From contig JASWHV010000012.1 in NCBI GenBank assembly GCA_030760725.1, forward strand, positions 19,916,368-19,980,367: 64,000 nt of DNA, written 5' to 3'. Source of the DNA: Neostapfia colusana. Lineage: Eukaryota; Streptophyta; Magnoliopsida; Poales; Poaceae. Within the stretch, counting starts at the first letter, position 1. Every line of letters begins with the position of its first letter. This document shows positions 12,630-21,823 of the stretch, piece by piece. Position numbers and translations under genes: made by a program. The notes beneath the pieces are model-generated. The model was not told the DNA's origin, searched no databases, and saw only the letters and a program-made list of their open reading frames with translations.

Positions 12630-13543
12630 TGTGAGGGCCCGGTCCCAATTAAGGGGCCGTGCCACTCGCCCGGGAATCGCATTGGGTGGTGCCGTGCGAT
12701 GCGGCACCCAACAGCACACATAATAAAGCATCATATTACATAAATCAAGCGGAAGCTTACAAAGTGGTCTGTGGAGAAGGGATTACGTCGAGCGAGGAGT
12801 GAGATAACCCCACAGGCAGCCAGCACGAGAGAGGAGCAGGAGGTGGCTCCCGGGAGGTGGCGCGAGCGGCTCGGTGTCGCCCGGGAGAAATGCCTCGGTG
12901 GAGTGAGGAACAGAGGAGAAAACTTAGGGTGCAAGTCTAAACAGCACTATGACATGTGGGCCCCACTGTCCCCTTCTTATCCTTCTCCAATTTTCTCACA
13001 AATATCTCCTCAATTTAGCAAATGCTGGAACTCAAATTGTGGGAATTCAAATCTGAATTGTGTGTGGATATTTGGACAGGTTTCATCCAAATTCAAATGT
13101 ATATTTGAATTCTTTGCAAATTTAGGTCCATTTGGAAAATGGATAGCAAATATCTTCAAAAATTCATGAGACTTTGCCTACCCCCTAATTTGGACCTAAG
13201 GAATTCAAATATGAAATCTGATCTTTTATTTGGCTGCTGCAAATGGGATTTTTAACACAACAGTTTGAAAATCATTGTATTACCCTTATTCAAATTTTTG
13301 AGTTGAACAAATTTGTTCAAAAATCTGAATTTAGCTTTCTCACACATATGGGATATTCCCACCTTGGTTTTTTATCCCTCTTGGGTTCCATGTTTTCAAA
13401 TAAACATTTGAACTTGTGTTAAGAGAGCTCCCATGTGTATTATCACATGTGAAAAAGTTTAAACAAGTCCAATTTTTCATACATGGGAAACCAACTTGGT
13501 GCAAACAAGAGTTTCTGTGGATGCATATTTTATGACCTTTACA
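12630..13543 (-). mobile_element. E3 3' LTR with large internal deletion
   Basis: Minus-strand LTR. It starts TGTAAAGGTC at 13543 beside the polypurine tract and ends CCCTCACA at 12630. It is 914 bp, whereas the E3 5' LTR (17062-17764 plus 33197-39396, without insertions) is about 4.6 kb. Sequence matches 17062-17198 up to about 12766 and then jumps to the equivalent of 38617, so the middle of the LTR is missing. The open frame at 12771-13169 is repeated in the 5' LTR (38523-39020) but with no recognisable product; I do not call it a gene. Confidence 0.88.
12688..12708 (-). other. Terminal LTR hairpin, E3 copy
   Basis: GGTGCCG and CGGCACC arms near the LTR end. They pair perfectly and differ from E2 (GGTGCTG/CAGCACC) by a compensating T-A to C-G change. 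Confidence 0.6.
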
Positions 13544-13560
13544 ATCCTCCCCCCTTAAAA
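13544..13560 (-). other. E3 polypurine tract
   Basis: On the minus strand TTTTAAGGGGGGAGGAT directly precedes the LTR start TGTAAAGG. It matches the E1 and E2 tracts. Confidence 0.85.
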
Positions 13561-13629
13561 GAATCTCGTCCCGAGATTACAAGGTAAAAATGAGAGGAAG
13601 GATGGTGGAAGTTTATAGGATATGCGACG

Positions 13630-15465
13630 TCAAGAGTTGGGATAATTGGTGCGAAGAAATCCTTCGCTCTCCCATGTCGCTTCAACCTTGGAGTGATCAC
13701 TCCATAAAACTTTATAGAACCACAACGTATGGTCGCGTGTGGTTCGGTCCTTTATGTCGGCGATCTGAATCAGTCCCCTCTCTACTGTATGAGATCTGGT
13801 TTCAGTTCCTCGATATTCCCCAGCTGAATAGTGGTTAAACACTTGAGGCACTTCCTCAGCCGAGAAATGTGGAAGATGTCGTACACACCGGTGAATGTCG
13901 CTGGGAATTCCCGCCGGTATGCAACTAATCCACATCATTCTATAATCTGGAATGGACCGATGAATCGATATGAATAGAGACTTTGACAAGTGAGCCTCGT
14001 CAAAAATTTCTCTTCCTCGACTCCGGTTACGGGGTACGACGATTCTGTCCTTAAACCACAGGACGCCGTCTCCGTCTTTCCGGAAATATTTCAGTTCCCC
14101 ACTGTCTATACATCTCCGCAAATGTGACATGCCCTGATCATGTTTCTGGGCTGCCACCTTTTTTTCATGGATGGTGGGGATAAAAGCTAAATTGTAGAGA
14201 GCTCTAGGGTGAACCATACGTAATGGTGGCTCGCTCTCTTACAACAGGGTGATGGTTGGATTACGAACGTATGACTTGCGACTCCTGCATTCGCCCATGT
14301 TAACCTTGTCGGGGATGATAATGGATCTCTATTTCGTAATCCTTTATCGACTCCAACCATCTTTGCTGCCTCATGTTCCACTCCTTCTGAGTGAATATGT
14401 ACTTGAGGCTCTTGTGGTCGATATATGAATGCACGAGGTTACCGAGTAGGTAGTGCCTCCACATTTTGAGTGCAAGTACCACGGCAGTGAGTCCTAAGTC
14501 ATGAGTTGGATAGTGTTGCTCATGATTTCTGAGTTGCCGTGATCCATACACGACCACACTTCGGTCTTGCATCATCACACATCCTAGCCCAAAGCCGGAT
14601 GCATCGCAGTACACAGAAAACGGTCTTGTTGTGTTTGGCTGCGCCAAAACCGGTGCTGATGTTAGGTGCTTCACTGATGCCTTGAACGCTGCTTTACATG
14701 CTGGACTCCAAACTTATTTGGTAGCCTTCTTCAGCAGCTATGTCCTAGGCTTGACAATCTTCGAGAAGTTTGAAATGAACCTCCGATAATATCCCGCGAG
14801 TCCGAGGAATTTTTCCGTACCTTGTTAATAGACCGCGGGGACTTCCAATGCAGCACTTGTGCGATATTACTCGGGTCTACAGCGATGCCCTTCGCTGAGA
14901 TGATATGCCCGAGACAAAGTACTCGTGATATCTAGAATTTCGCACTTGCTGAACTTCACATATAGCTTGTGATCCCGCAGCCGTTGCAACACTATACGCA
15001 GGTGCTTCTCGTGTGCTTCCTCCGACTTGGAATAACCAGTAGGTCGTCGATGAAGACCACGACAAACTTATCTAGCTTCGGCATGAATACCAAGTTCATC
15101 AAGTAACTGAGCTGGAGCATTGGGGAGGCCAAGGAATATGACAGGTACTCATAAACTCCGTACCTCGTCGAAAAACTGTCTTCAAAATAGCCTCAGCCCT
15201 TATCTCAATCTGATGGTACCCTGACCTTAAGTCCATCTTGAAAAAGATCCTTGCTTTGCCCAACTGATCAAACAATATGTCGATCTGTGATAACGGGTAC
15301 TTGTCCTTGATTGTCACAATGTAAAGCGGACGAAATTAACACTAAGCCGTAGTGTTTCGTCCTTCTTCCTACTACACAGTGCAGAGAAACCCCAAGGTCA
15401 TGAGCTTGGTTGTATAACACATTTACTCATGGTTTCCGTTAGTTGCTCCTTCAACCGTTCTCTTT
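13630..15465 (-). pseudogene. pol: E3 pol remnant (RT, RNase H, chromodomain; integrase core deleted)
   Basis: Read on the minus strand from 15465: an RT start matching the ...LTDLLEKGFIRPSS region of E2 with stops, then KMDLRSGYHQ near 15240, RNase H (YCDASGFGLG near 14610, DHKSLKYIF near 14420), and the integrase N-terminal spacer (LRRCIDSGELKYFRKDGDG). At about 13980 the sequence jumps from the first zinc-finger His region (DEAHLSKS) to the C-terminal GPF-like part, so the DDE catalytic core is absent. The end (TLWFYKVLWSDHS...EATWESEGFLRTNYP) is the chromodomain. Many frameshifts are present. gag, protease and any orf0 are missing between RT and the leader. Confidence 0.85.
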
Positions 15466-17046
15466 GCTGTGCAGAACAGGCTCTTCTGTCCTAACCCAGA
15501 TTTTGATTCGTTTAGAAGCATTTTCATAACTTAGGTTGAATACCAAAGTTAAAGTTAACTTCATTATCTTTCAAACGAGTATTCAAATGCCTCCATATCA
15601 CTTCTGAATCAAAAGTTATGATTGCTCAAAGTTGACAGAATTTCTGGATAAAATTTGCCAGCATCTCCTTTGTATGTGGCTGACTTTATCACAGTTGTAT
15701 ACATAGATACAATTTGAATCTGAACCAACTTTAAACTACAACAATGTTGAATATCTCATAACCTTTCCAACGGTGTATCACAGGCTCCTTAGGGATTTTT
15801 CTATAGAAAGTTATGGCTTAAAAACAGAAAGGTCCAGAGAGGTTTTGCTGTTGTCCTTGTTCTGGAGAGTTTGCCTTCAACTGGACTTTTCTCCAAGTTA
15901 ACGTGTGATGTTGCTCTGGAGGTCTACAAGAAGGTTGTAGAGCACTTGAAAAGATTTCCAGAACTGTATCATACACCTTAATTGGTTAAATCTACTTAGA
16001 GTTATGCTCTGTCAAAGTCCAGCAAGAATTCCTGCCAGAAATAGAGCACTCTATTTTTGAAATCTTTGAAACCTAGACACTCTCTCATTTGAATCTTAGC
16101 TCAAAATAAGAGTTCAATAACTAATATTTGTTTCAAGCTTCCATTTTTAGTTGAAAGTTAGTCCATGAATCATTTATTCATAGGGAAGAGGTTATTAAGT
16201 GTAGTACGGTGTCGAAGCACCATAAGAACAATGTCGGTACTACGTAGCCTCACCAAAGAAAACCTAACCGGATTATACCGGTATATACGTCTCAATTATG
16301 GCACTAAGACGGTCACTCGCACACATGTACTACACGGGATACGTACGTGGTTAGTACCTGCAGAAGAACACTCAATGATGATGCACGCATAGGTTTTTCT
16401 CATTTCAGGCAGTTCCATATCATACTAAAAACATACGCCCCGTATCATTTCCATACAGGACGTCCTTGAGTCAAGTCACGTCTCAAGGTACAAGGTCGCG
16501 TTTTTACACCACATGACAGGGAACCCGAGTAGAGCACGAACGGGTCGTCACGGTTGGGAATTGTATCAACCCAACAGATACCACCTACTGCCCTGCAGGG
16601 CACGCCGATGGCAAGCGCTGCGTATGTCCTCCTAGGCTATTTCTAGAAGAACACACTATCGTTTTACTGACCACACGATGGGGTCTCCACTTTATTTCCT
16701 AATGAACGCTAGGGACCAGCATTGCATATGAACTCAGGAACATGAAGAGTCCAAGAGTTTCGTATTGACATCTCACACCAAGCTGTGAGACCTACCCCTG
16801 AACCACTTTCCTCGTCAGGGGAGCTAACCGAAATTGAACCGCTTTCGGTGGCGTTCCTTACCATTCTTACCTGAACGTAGGTGCATCATTACATAATCAA
16901 AATTCAGAATTATAACAAGTATGTTAGTCCTGCCACTTTAAGTAACTATACTACTATAGTCCTTATGTGGGCCAAATACCGTTTCCTCACCGTATCCTAT
17001 GTTTTGTCGTAATACGATCCTTATTCCATGCGCTATTACCAATGCG
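15466..17046 (-). other. E3 leader
   Basis: Non-coding leader of E3 on the minus strand, similar to the E2 leader (21824-23308). A CTGCAG|GTAC site lies at 16354-16363 on the minus strand (donor- and acceptor-like, shared with E2 and E5). The internal side joins RT directly near 15466, marking a deletion of gag and protease. No gene seen. Confidence 0.7.
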
Positions 17047-17058
17047 GCTCTGATACCA
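17047..17058 (-). other. E3 primer binding site (tRNA-iMet)
   Basis: Minus-strand TGGTATCAGAGC, complementary to the 3' end of plant initiator Met tRNA, separated by 3 bases (GCG) from the LTR end at 17062. It primes minus-strand DNA synthesis. Confidence 0.9.
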
Positions 17059-17590
17059 CGCTGTGAGGGCCCGGTCCCAATCACAGGGCCGTGCCACTCG
17101 CCCGGGAATCACATTGGGTGGTGCCTTACGATGCGGCACCCAACAGCACACATAATAAAGCATCATATTACATATATCAAGCGGAAGCTTACAAAGTGTA
17201 GATTTAACAAATACTTCTCAAAATAATCTACAGCGGAAGACTAATACGACTCACGTCTCATACCTATGCTAGGCAATAGAGAAGGTGTCCAGCCAGCGGA
17301 CCCTTCTCGCTAGCAACACTATCACAATAGAAGCGGCAGGGAATTGCCATGAGTTCACCACTCGGAGAGTTCCGAGTCTCATCGGACACTCGTACATATC
17401 AGCGTACAGTTATTACCTGCAAAACAACTTATGCAGTATCCGTGAGCACGAAGCTCAGCAAGACTTAACCGTCACCCTAGTCATGAAACTCTACATGCTG
17501 AAAATAGAGGGCTGAATATAGCAGTTTGCAACAAAGATGCTCTTGAGCTAAAGCATAGTCCTTACTTCAAGTTTTAAGCCACTTTTATAG

Positions 17591-17760
17591 CCCTTGCGCA
17601 ATTTACATCGAGACTCCACAATCAAACAAGAAACGCTTTATCTCGATGTCACTTGCCTGAGGTGAAAATAACTTTAGTGAGCTACCCTAGACTCATACAG
17701 ACCTTGCGCCATTAACATCGAGACTCCACAATCAAACAAGAAACGCTTTGCCTCGACACT
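17591..17760 (-). repeat. Tandem duplication in the E3 5' LTR
   Basis: Two imperfect direct copies, each with CTTGCGC...ACATCGAGACTCCACAATC and the hairpin loop core. The first keeps a perfect stem; the second has a decayed stem and is cut by the E2 insertion. Confidence 0.75.
17605..17649 (-). other. Conserved LTR hairpin, E3 copy
   Basis: Arms ACATCGAGA and TCTCGATGT pair perfectly over 9 bp around a 27-base loop carrying the core found in E1, E2, E4 and E5. The stem sequence differs from E2 while pairing is kept. Confidence 0.65.
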
Positions 17761-17764
17761 ACTA
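17760..17764. repeat. Target site duplication of E2, left copy (TACTA)
   Basis: TACTA directly before the E2 5' LTR; an identical TACTA is at 33192-33196 directly after its 3' LTR. Confidence 0.95.
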
Positions 17765-18517
17765 TGTAAGGGCCTCAGTTTTAACAACCATTTGCAGTGC
17801 TCATCACCACACCACACACCTCATTTGAGCAAGAATGATGAACACAAATGAAGAGCAAGTAACAACTATCAACATGCTCATTAGAGAACAAACTCACACA
17901 TTGCAAAAGTGGTATTTCCCACATGTGATATAGATGGGCTGGACATATGAAAACTCCTATACTTTGCTAAGAATGTCCCTGCCAAGTTTCACCCAAATTC
18001 AAAACCTTTTTGAGGTCATTTTGGGTATAGTTAGGAAGAGGGCAGTTTGAAACCATATTCAAATTCAAACTGTTTTCAACCACTGAATTTAAAAGTGGAA
18101 GGCATATTCTCACTCAGCACATTTTTGTGAGCTCACACACCAATTTTCACTCCATTTGGAGTTGATCTTGACATGAGCTAAGGGGGAGAAATTCAAACTT
18201 TATTTGAATTTCAAACTGAACTTGTGCTGAAATTCATTCAAACCAAACCTCATTTGAACTTTGATCAATTCAAATGGCTCTTGGGTGAATAATTTGAATG
18301 GCCAAGGGTAGAATAGGGTTCACTGTTTACCACAGCTGTTAGGAGTAAATTTCAGAGGTTAAAAGAGGAGTGGGACCCACATGTCAGCCTCTGCCTCAAA
18401 GCAAACCGACTGAACCACAGTTCAGTCGGTTCCCGGCAGCTGTGCGCGCGCGCCACCGAAGGAGGCAGCCGGCGCCAGCTCCTGCTGCACGCCCCAAGCC
18501 GGAGGCCAGCCACCGGG

Positions 18518-18528
18518 GCTATTTATTC
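18518..18528 (+). promoter_or_regulatory. Possible TATA box of the E2 LTR promoter
   Basis: GCTATTTATTC at the edge of the GC-rich part of the LTR, the only TATA-like site I see near a plausible U3/R border. Transcription would then start near 18550, leaving about 3.2 kb of R-U5. The 3' LTR copy is at +11383. Weakly supported. Confidence 0.3.
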
Positions 18529-20317
18529 CCTCCCCGGCGTGCTTCAGTCACCATTTCCCCGAGCTACCGACGTGCACGACTGCTTTTCCCACTGCCATCA
18601 CCGGCGCTCGAGTTCCTGCTTGATCAAGCCGATCGCAGCTCCCTCTTTCCACTCCAGGGTCCCAGCCAGGTACTAGCGACCATCCTCCATCCTTCCCATT
18701 GATAGAAATCGATTGAAACCGAGTGATATCGGCTGTGCCGAAAGATCAAACTCGGAACTGGAAACCGCCGCACCTCGGGCTCTCGTGGACAGCCCAACCT
18801 GGGCGTTGTCACGCCCGAGCCAAGGCACCCTTGGACGCGCAGGTGACCGGTGCTGCTCACCCCCGAGCCACAGCTCGAGTGATTGCTCACCGGCGGCGAA
18901 TTTCCACTTTTCCCCTTTCTGTGTGCAGAACGACCTTCGGGTACGATTCTGTGTAATTCGTGCTCTAGAAAGGATTAGAGGGCCTCAGGCCACTCCCACA
19001 CGAGCTAGAGACGGTGACGCACAAGTTGCCTTCACAACTCTGGGCCGGAGAACCTCTGTGCCCGGCGTAATTCAAGGTCTACTAATGGCGGAACGAGCGG
19101 GGGGTATCGGGCGCACGGTGAGGACCTAGTTCGGGCCTTCCCCGAGCTGCCCCGAGTTCATGTCGACCTTCTCTGAGGTCCACTGATGCTCCCCGACCGA
19201 TTTCCCAAGTAGCTGAGGTACTAGGAGAGCTAGCCGACATGGCCGAAGTCGTTCCGATATGGCGGCTCGTCGCCGACCATGCTCCGGCCATTGTCATGAG
19301 CAGCTAACCCTAGAATCATGTTCTCCGAGTAAAAGTAGGCAGGGGCGGCCAGAATCAAGAAGTTTGGAGCTGTACAGCAGCCAGCGGCGAGCTCTCCGGC
19401 GAGATCCCTCGGCGGCGGAGCGCGGGTGTCGCGAGGTTGAAGAAGGGGGTGGACCCCAGCTGTCAGCGGCCGATATTTTGAATCGGGATCCGGCTGCGGC
19501 CGGGATCGGGTGTGCTGGCGCGCAAAGTCCTTGTGGGCCGCGGTGTGCTGTCGCTTCGGCGTGCGACGCGTGTCCCCTGGGCCCACGCGCGAGTTTAAAC
19601 TTTTCCCCGATTTTCAGATTTCCTTCAAACTTCAAATCCTTATAACTTTGGCTAGACAACTCCAAATTGAGTGAACCAAATTTTGCTGGATTCAGCTCTC
19701 CGAGTACTTTCCAGAAAATCAAGTTTCACTTCATGAAATTCTTTAATTCTCCAGAATTAATTCCCTAAAGTTTAAACTGTTAGGAATTTTAACTGGAGAA
19801 TCCTTTGGAGGAAAAATCTGAAATTTTGCTGAGATGTTCACCAAAATATCCTTGAGCGACCATAAAAATTTCAGATCCATTTGAGCTCATTTAGTCCACC
19901 TAATGGTGTGATTAGTAAAACTGTTCCAGAGAAAATAGAAAATGTTCAGAAACATTTTCAGGATTTTCTCTGAAATTGTTTAGCTCATATCTTTAGTTAG
20001 AGACTTCCAAATTAAGTGAGACCAACTCCATTAGAACCCTCTGAAAATCTAGTTTTCAGAAAGTCATAGGTTGTCTCATGAAAATTCCTAGAACACCCTA
20101 AGAGTTCCAATGAAGGTCAAGGACATAATTATTTGTGGAGGGCTCACATGAGCTTTGCTGCAACTAAAACTTGACCAATTCCCTGTTTAGGTTGTAACCA
20201 AGCCACAGTAAAAGTTTCACAGTCATTAGGTCTTTCTAGGAAAGGTTATAGACTTCACAACTTCGAAGTTAATACAAATGCATCTAAATTAATACATACA
20301 TTGTTCTTATCATGTAG

Positions 20318-20398
20318 TCGCTAAGGTCGAGGAGGAACCCGAAGTTCTAGACTTCGTTACTCCGGAGGAACAGCTAGCCTACGACCAAGAGCAGCAAG
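20318..20398 (+). other. LTR exon-like block A of E2
   Basis: An 81-base open block between CTTATCATGTAG (acceptor-like) and CAAG|GCAAGC (GC-type donor). It encodes an acidic stretch (motifs VEEEPEVLDF and TPEEQLAYDQ) and ends in codon phase 1, which fits the 2-base start of block B. The identical 3' LTR copy is at 31701-31781. The GC donor with following CCCCGGTTTGCA is conserved in E1, E3, E4 and E5. Homologous blocks in E3, E4 and E5 also show peptide-like conservation. Function unknown; transcription and splicing are unproven. Confidence 0.5.
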
Positions 20399-21251
20399 GC
20401 AAGCCCCGGTTTGCATTAACCTTTTTAAATTTTTATTGTTTTGAGCACATACTTGTTTCCTTTGTTCTTTGCATTAGAGTCTTGATTGGAAACCCAACTG
20501 CACAGCCAAGAAAACCATGGGTTGGGTTTAGGATTGAAAACCTCGTTAGCCACTGCATTGCTAGGATAGGGTAGGGTTCGGTACAAGTCGAGTAGTTGGA
20601 ACTACTCGCGAGAATAGGCTAGAGGCACATTGCTCGGGTAGAGATAGCACATGAAACACATGGCAAGAAAATGAGACCGAGCGGAGAGTAAGGGCAGCAG
20701 GACTTTGGGGCCTGTGTGCTGTAGCTCCGCTTGTGTCGATTGAGGACCGAGCCGTGTGCGGGCCTGTTGAACAAGCTAGAACAGTACCGAAGACCTACCG
20801 GCTATATGGGAACCGGGAAACTGATGTAACTCGGGTAGCTGGGTATTGAGGCATTGCCCGTCGTTCAGAGGGTAGGTTGAGAGCTCGAGGTGTAAATCAG
20901 CTGGCGGCACAGAGATGCGCGTGCAGGGACCTCTTGCTCGGGACGATGGGACCGGTTCAATATTTGGCTAACGGGTGAAAGGTAGTCGCGTACGGCGTCC
21001 GTGATGGTTGTTGTAGGCAACATCGAGTACGGGCGTACGTGACGGGTTGTTCGGGTAAACCCTGCAGGTGTAAATCGATTATAATCGCCGTCCCTCGCGG
21101 TCAGTGAGTACCACTTGTTCACTGTACCGTGACGTAGAAAGAACAGGCTAGTTACATGTTAAAATGTTGCTGATTGAAAGATGGACATTGATTGTTAATG
21201 ATATGCTGTAGCTTAGTGCTAACTAAAGTTCTTTTCAACTTTGGGCAAAGT

Positions 21252-21296
21252 ACATGAGAGAAATGCGTTTCTTGTTTGATTGCGGCTCTCTCATGT
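21252..21296 (+). other. Conserved LTR hairpin, E2 5' copy
   Basis: Arms ACATGAGAGA and TCTCTCATGT pair perfectly over 10 bp around a 25-base loop with GTTTCTTGTTTGATTG. It lies between blocks A and B, so inside the predicted intron or the U5 leader. Confidence 0.65.
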
Positions 21297-21488
21297 GCCT
21301 TAGCGTAAAGTTCTCCACAACCTGCTGCTAAAACTTGAAAGTAAGGTTCTACTAATTAGGCGAGTCCTTGCAAATGATTTTTACCTCATGCAACCCATTA
21401 CCCTCATGTAGAAGTTCCATGTTTTAGGTGAGACGGGTCAGACTTGCTGAGCCTTCGTGCTCACTGCTTGTGTTTGAAGCTTTTGCAG

Positions 21489-21577
21489 GGTTTTATGAGG
21501 AAGGGACTCCCGAAGAGGAGACGGAACCCCAGGAGGGGAACCCCGTCGAGTGGGAGTCGTGCACGCCGCAGAGTTAG
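21489..21577 (+). other. LTR exon-like block B of E2, ending in a stop codon
   Basis: Follows AGCTTTTGCAG. Read from block A in phase, it gives an acidic peptide (motifs YEEGTPEEE and PQEGNPVEW) ending at TAG 21575-21577. The stop and length are shared with E1. The 3' LTR copy is at 32872-32960. The acidic PEE...PQE pattern resembles the tail of orf0 (PEEDDPQEVEFYS), a possible but unproven relationship. Confidence 0.5.
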
Positions 21578-21743
21578 TGTGCGTGTGTGCTAGCAAGGAC
21601 ACGTTCGAGGGCTGAACGTGTACTTGATGCTTAGTCTACGCCCGCGAGTGTGGACTAAACTTATTTTGATGTAAACATGTTAATAAACTTGTTTATGTAA
21701 TAAAGCTTCCGCTTCCGCTTTGTACCTTTGACGTGTGTTATAC

Positions 21744-21764
21744 GGTGCTGTGCAACGCAGCACC
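21744..21764 (+). other. Terminal LTR hairpin, E2 copy
   Basis: GGTGCTGTG and CGCAGCACC arms (one G-U) with a CAA loop, 44 bases before the LTR end. Equivalents occur in E1, E3 and E5 with compensating changes. Confidence 0.6.
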
Positions 21765-21811
21765 CCTCAGCGTGATCCTGGCTCGACAGGACCAGTGGGG
21801 TCGTGTCAGCG

Positions 21812-21823
21812 TGGTATCAGAGC
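21812..21823 (+). other. E2 primer binding site (tRNA-iMet)
   Basis: TGGTATCAGAGC, 3 bases (GCG) after the LTR end, complementary to the 3' end of initiator Met tRNA. Same spacing as in E3. Confidence 0.95.

Larger units (their letters stand above)
17062..17764 (-). mobile_element. E3 5' LTR, part 1 (LTR 3' end)
   Basis: Minus-strand LTR piece from CCCTCACA at 17062 up to the E2 insertion. It continues at 33197. It holds a tandem duplication of about 111 bp (units from about 17591 and 17702) containing the conserved hairpin loop. A TTTTGCAG acceptor-like site precedes about 17428 on the minus strand, but the block B equivalent has no long open frame in phase. Confidence 0.85.
17765..21808 (+). 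repeat. E2 5' LTR (4044 bp)
   Basis: Starts TGTAAGGGCCTCAG and ends TCGTGTCA. AT-rich U3 to about 18360; GC-rich segment about 18370-19600; AT-rich intron-like stretch 19600-20317; block A 20318-20398; hairpin 21252-21296; block B 21489-21577; terminal hairpin 21744-21764. Several splice-like sites occur in the GC-rich part, such as CAG|GTACTA at 18669 and TTTCTGTGTGCAG at 18928. ORFs there (for example 18370-18702 and 18713-19129) repeat exactly in the 3' LTR only because the LTRs are near-identical, so this is not evidence of coding. Confidence 0.95.

Noticed and set aside
6275..17764. Interpretation of 6275-17764 as one long intergenic or gene-bearing region
   Set aside because: All of it resolves into LTRs, leader and pol remnants of E1, E8, E4 and E3.
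18370..19722. Several ORFs (110, 138, 118, 128 and 142 aa) in the GC-rich part of the E2 LTR, found again at 29753-31105
   Set aside because: They repeat only because the two LTRs are near-identical. The E1, E6 and E8 LTRs do not keep these frames, and overlapping ORFs on both strands are expected in GC-rich DNA.
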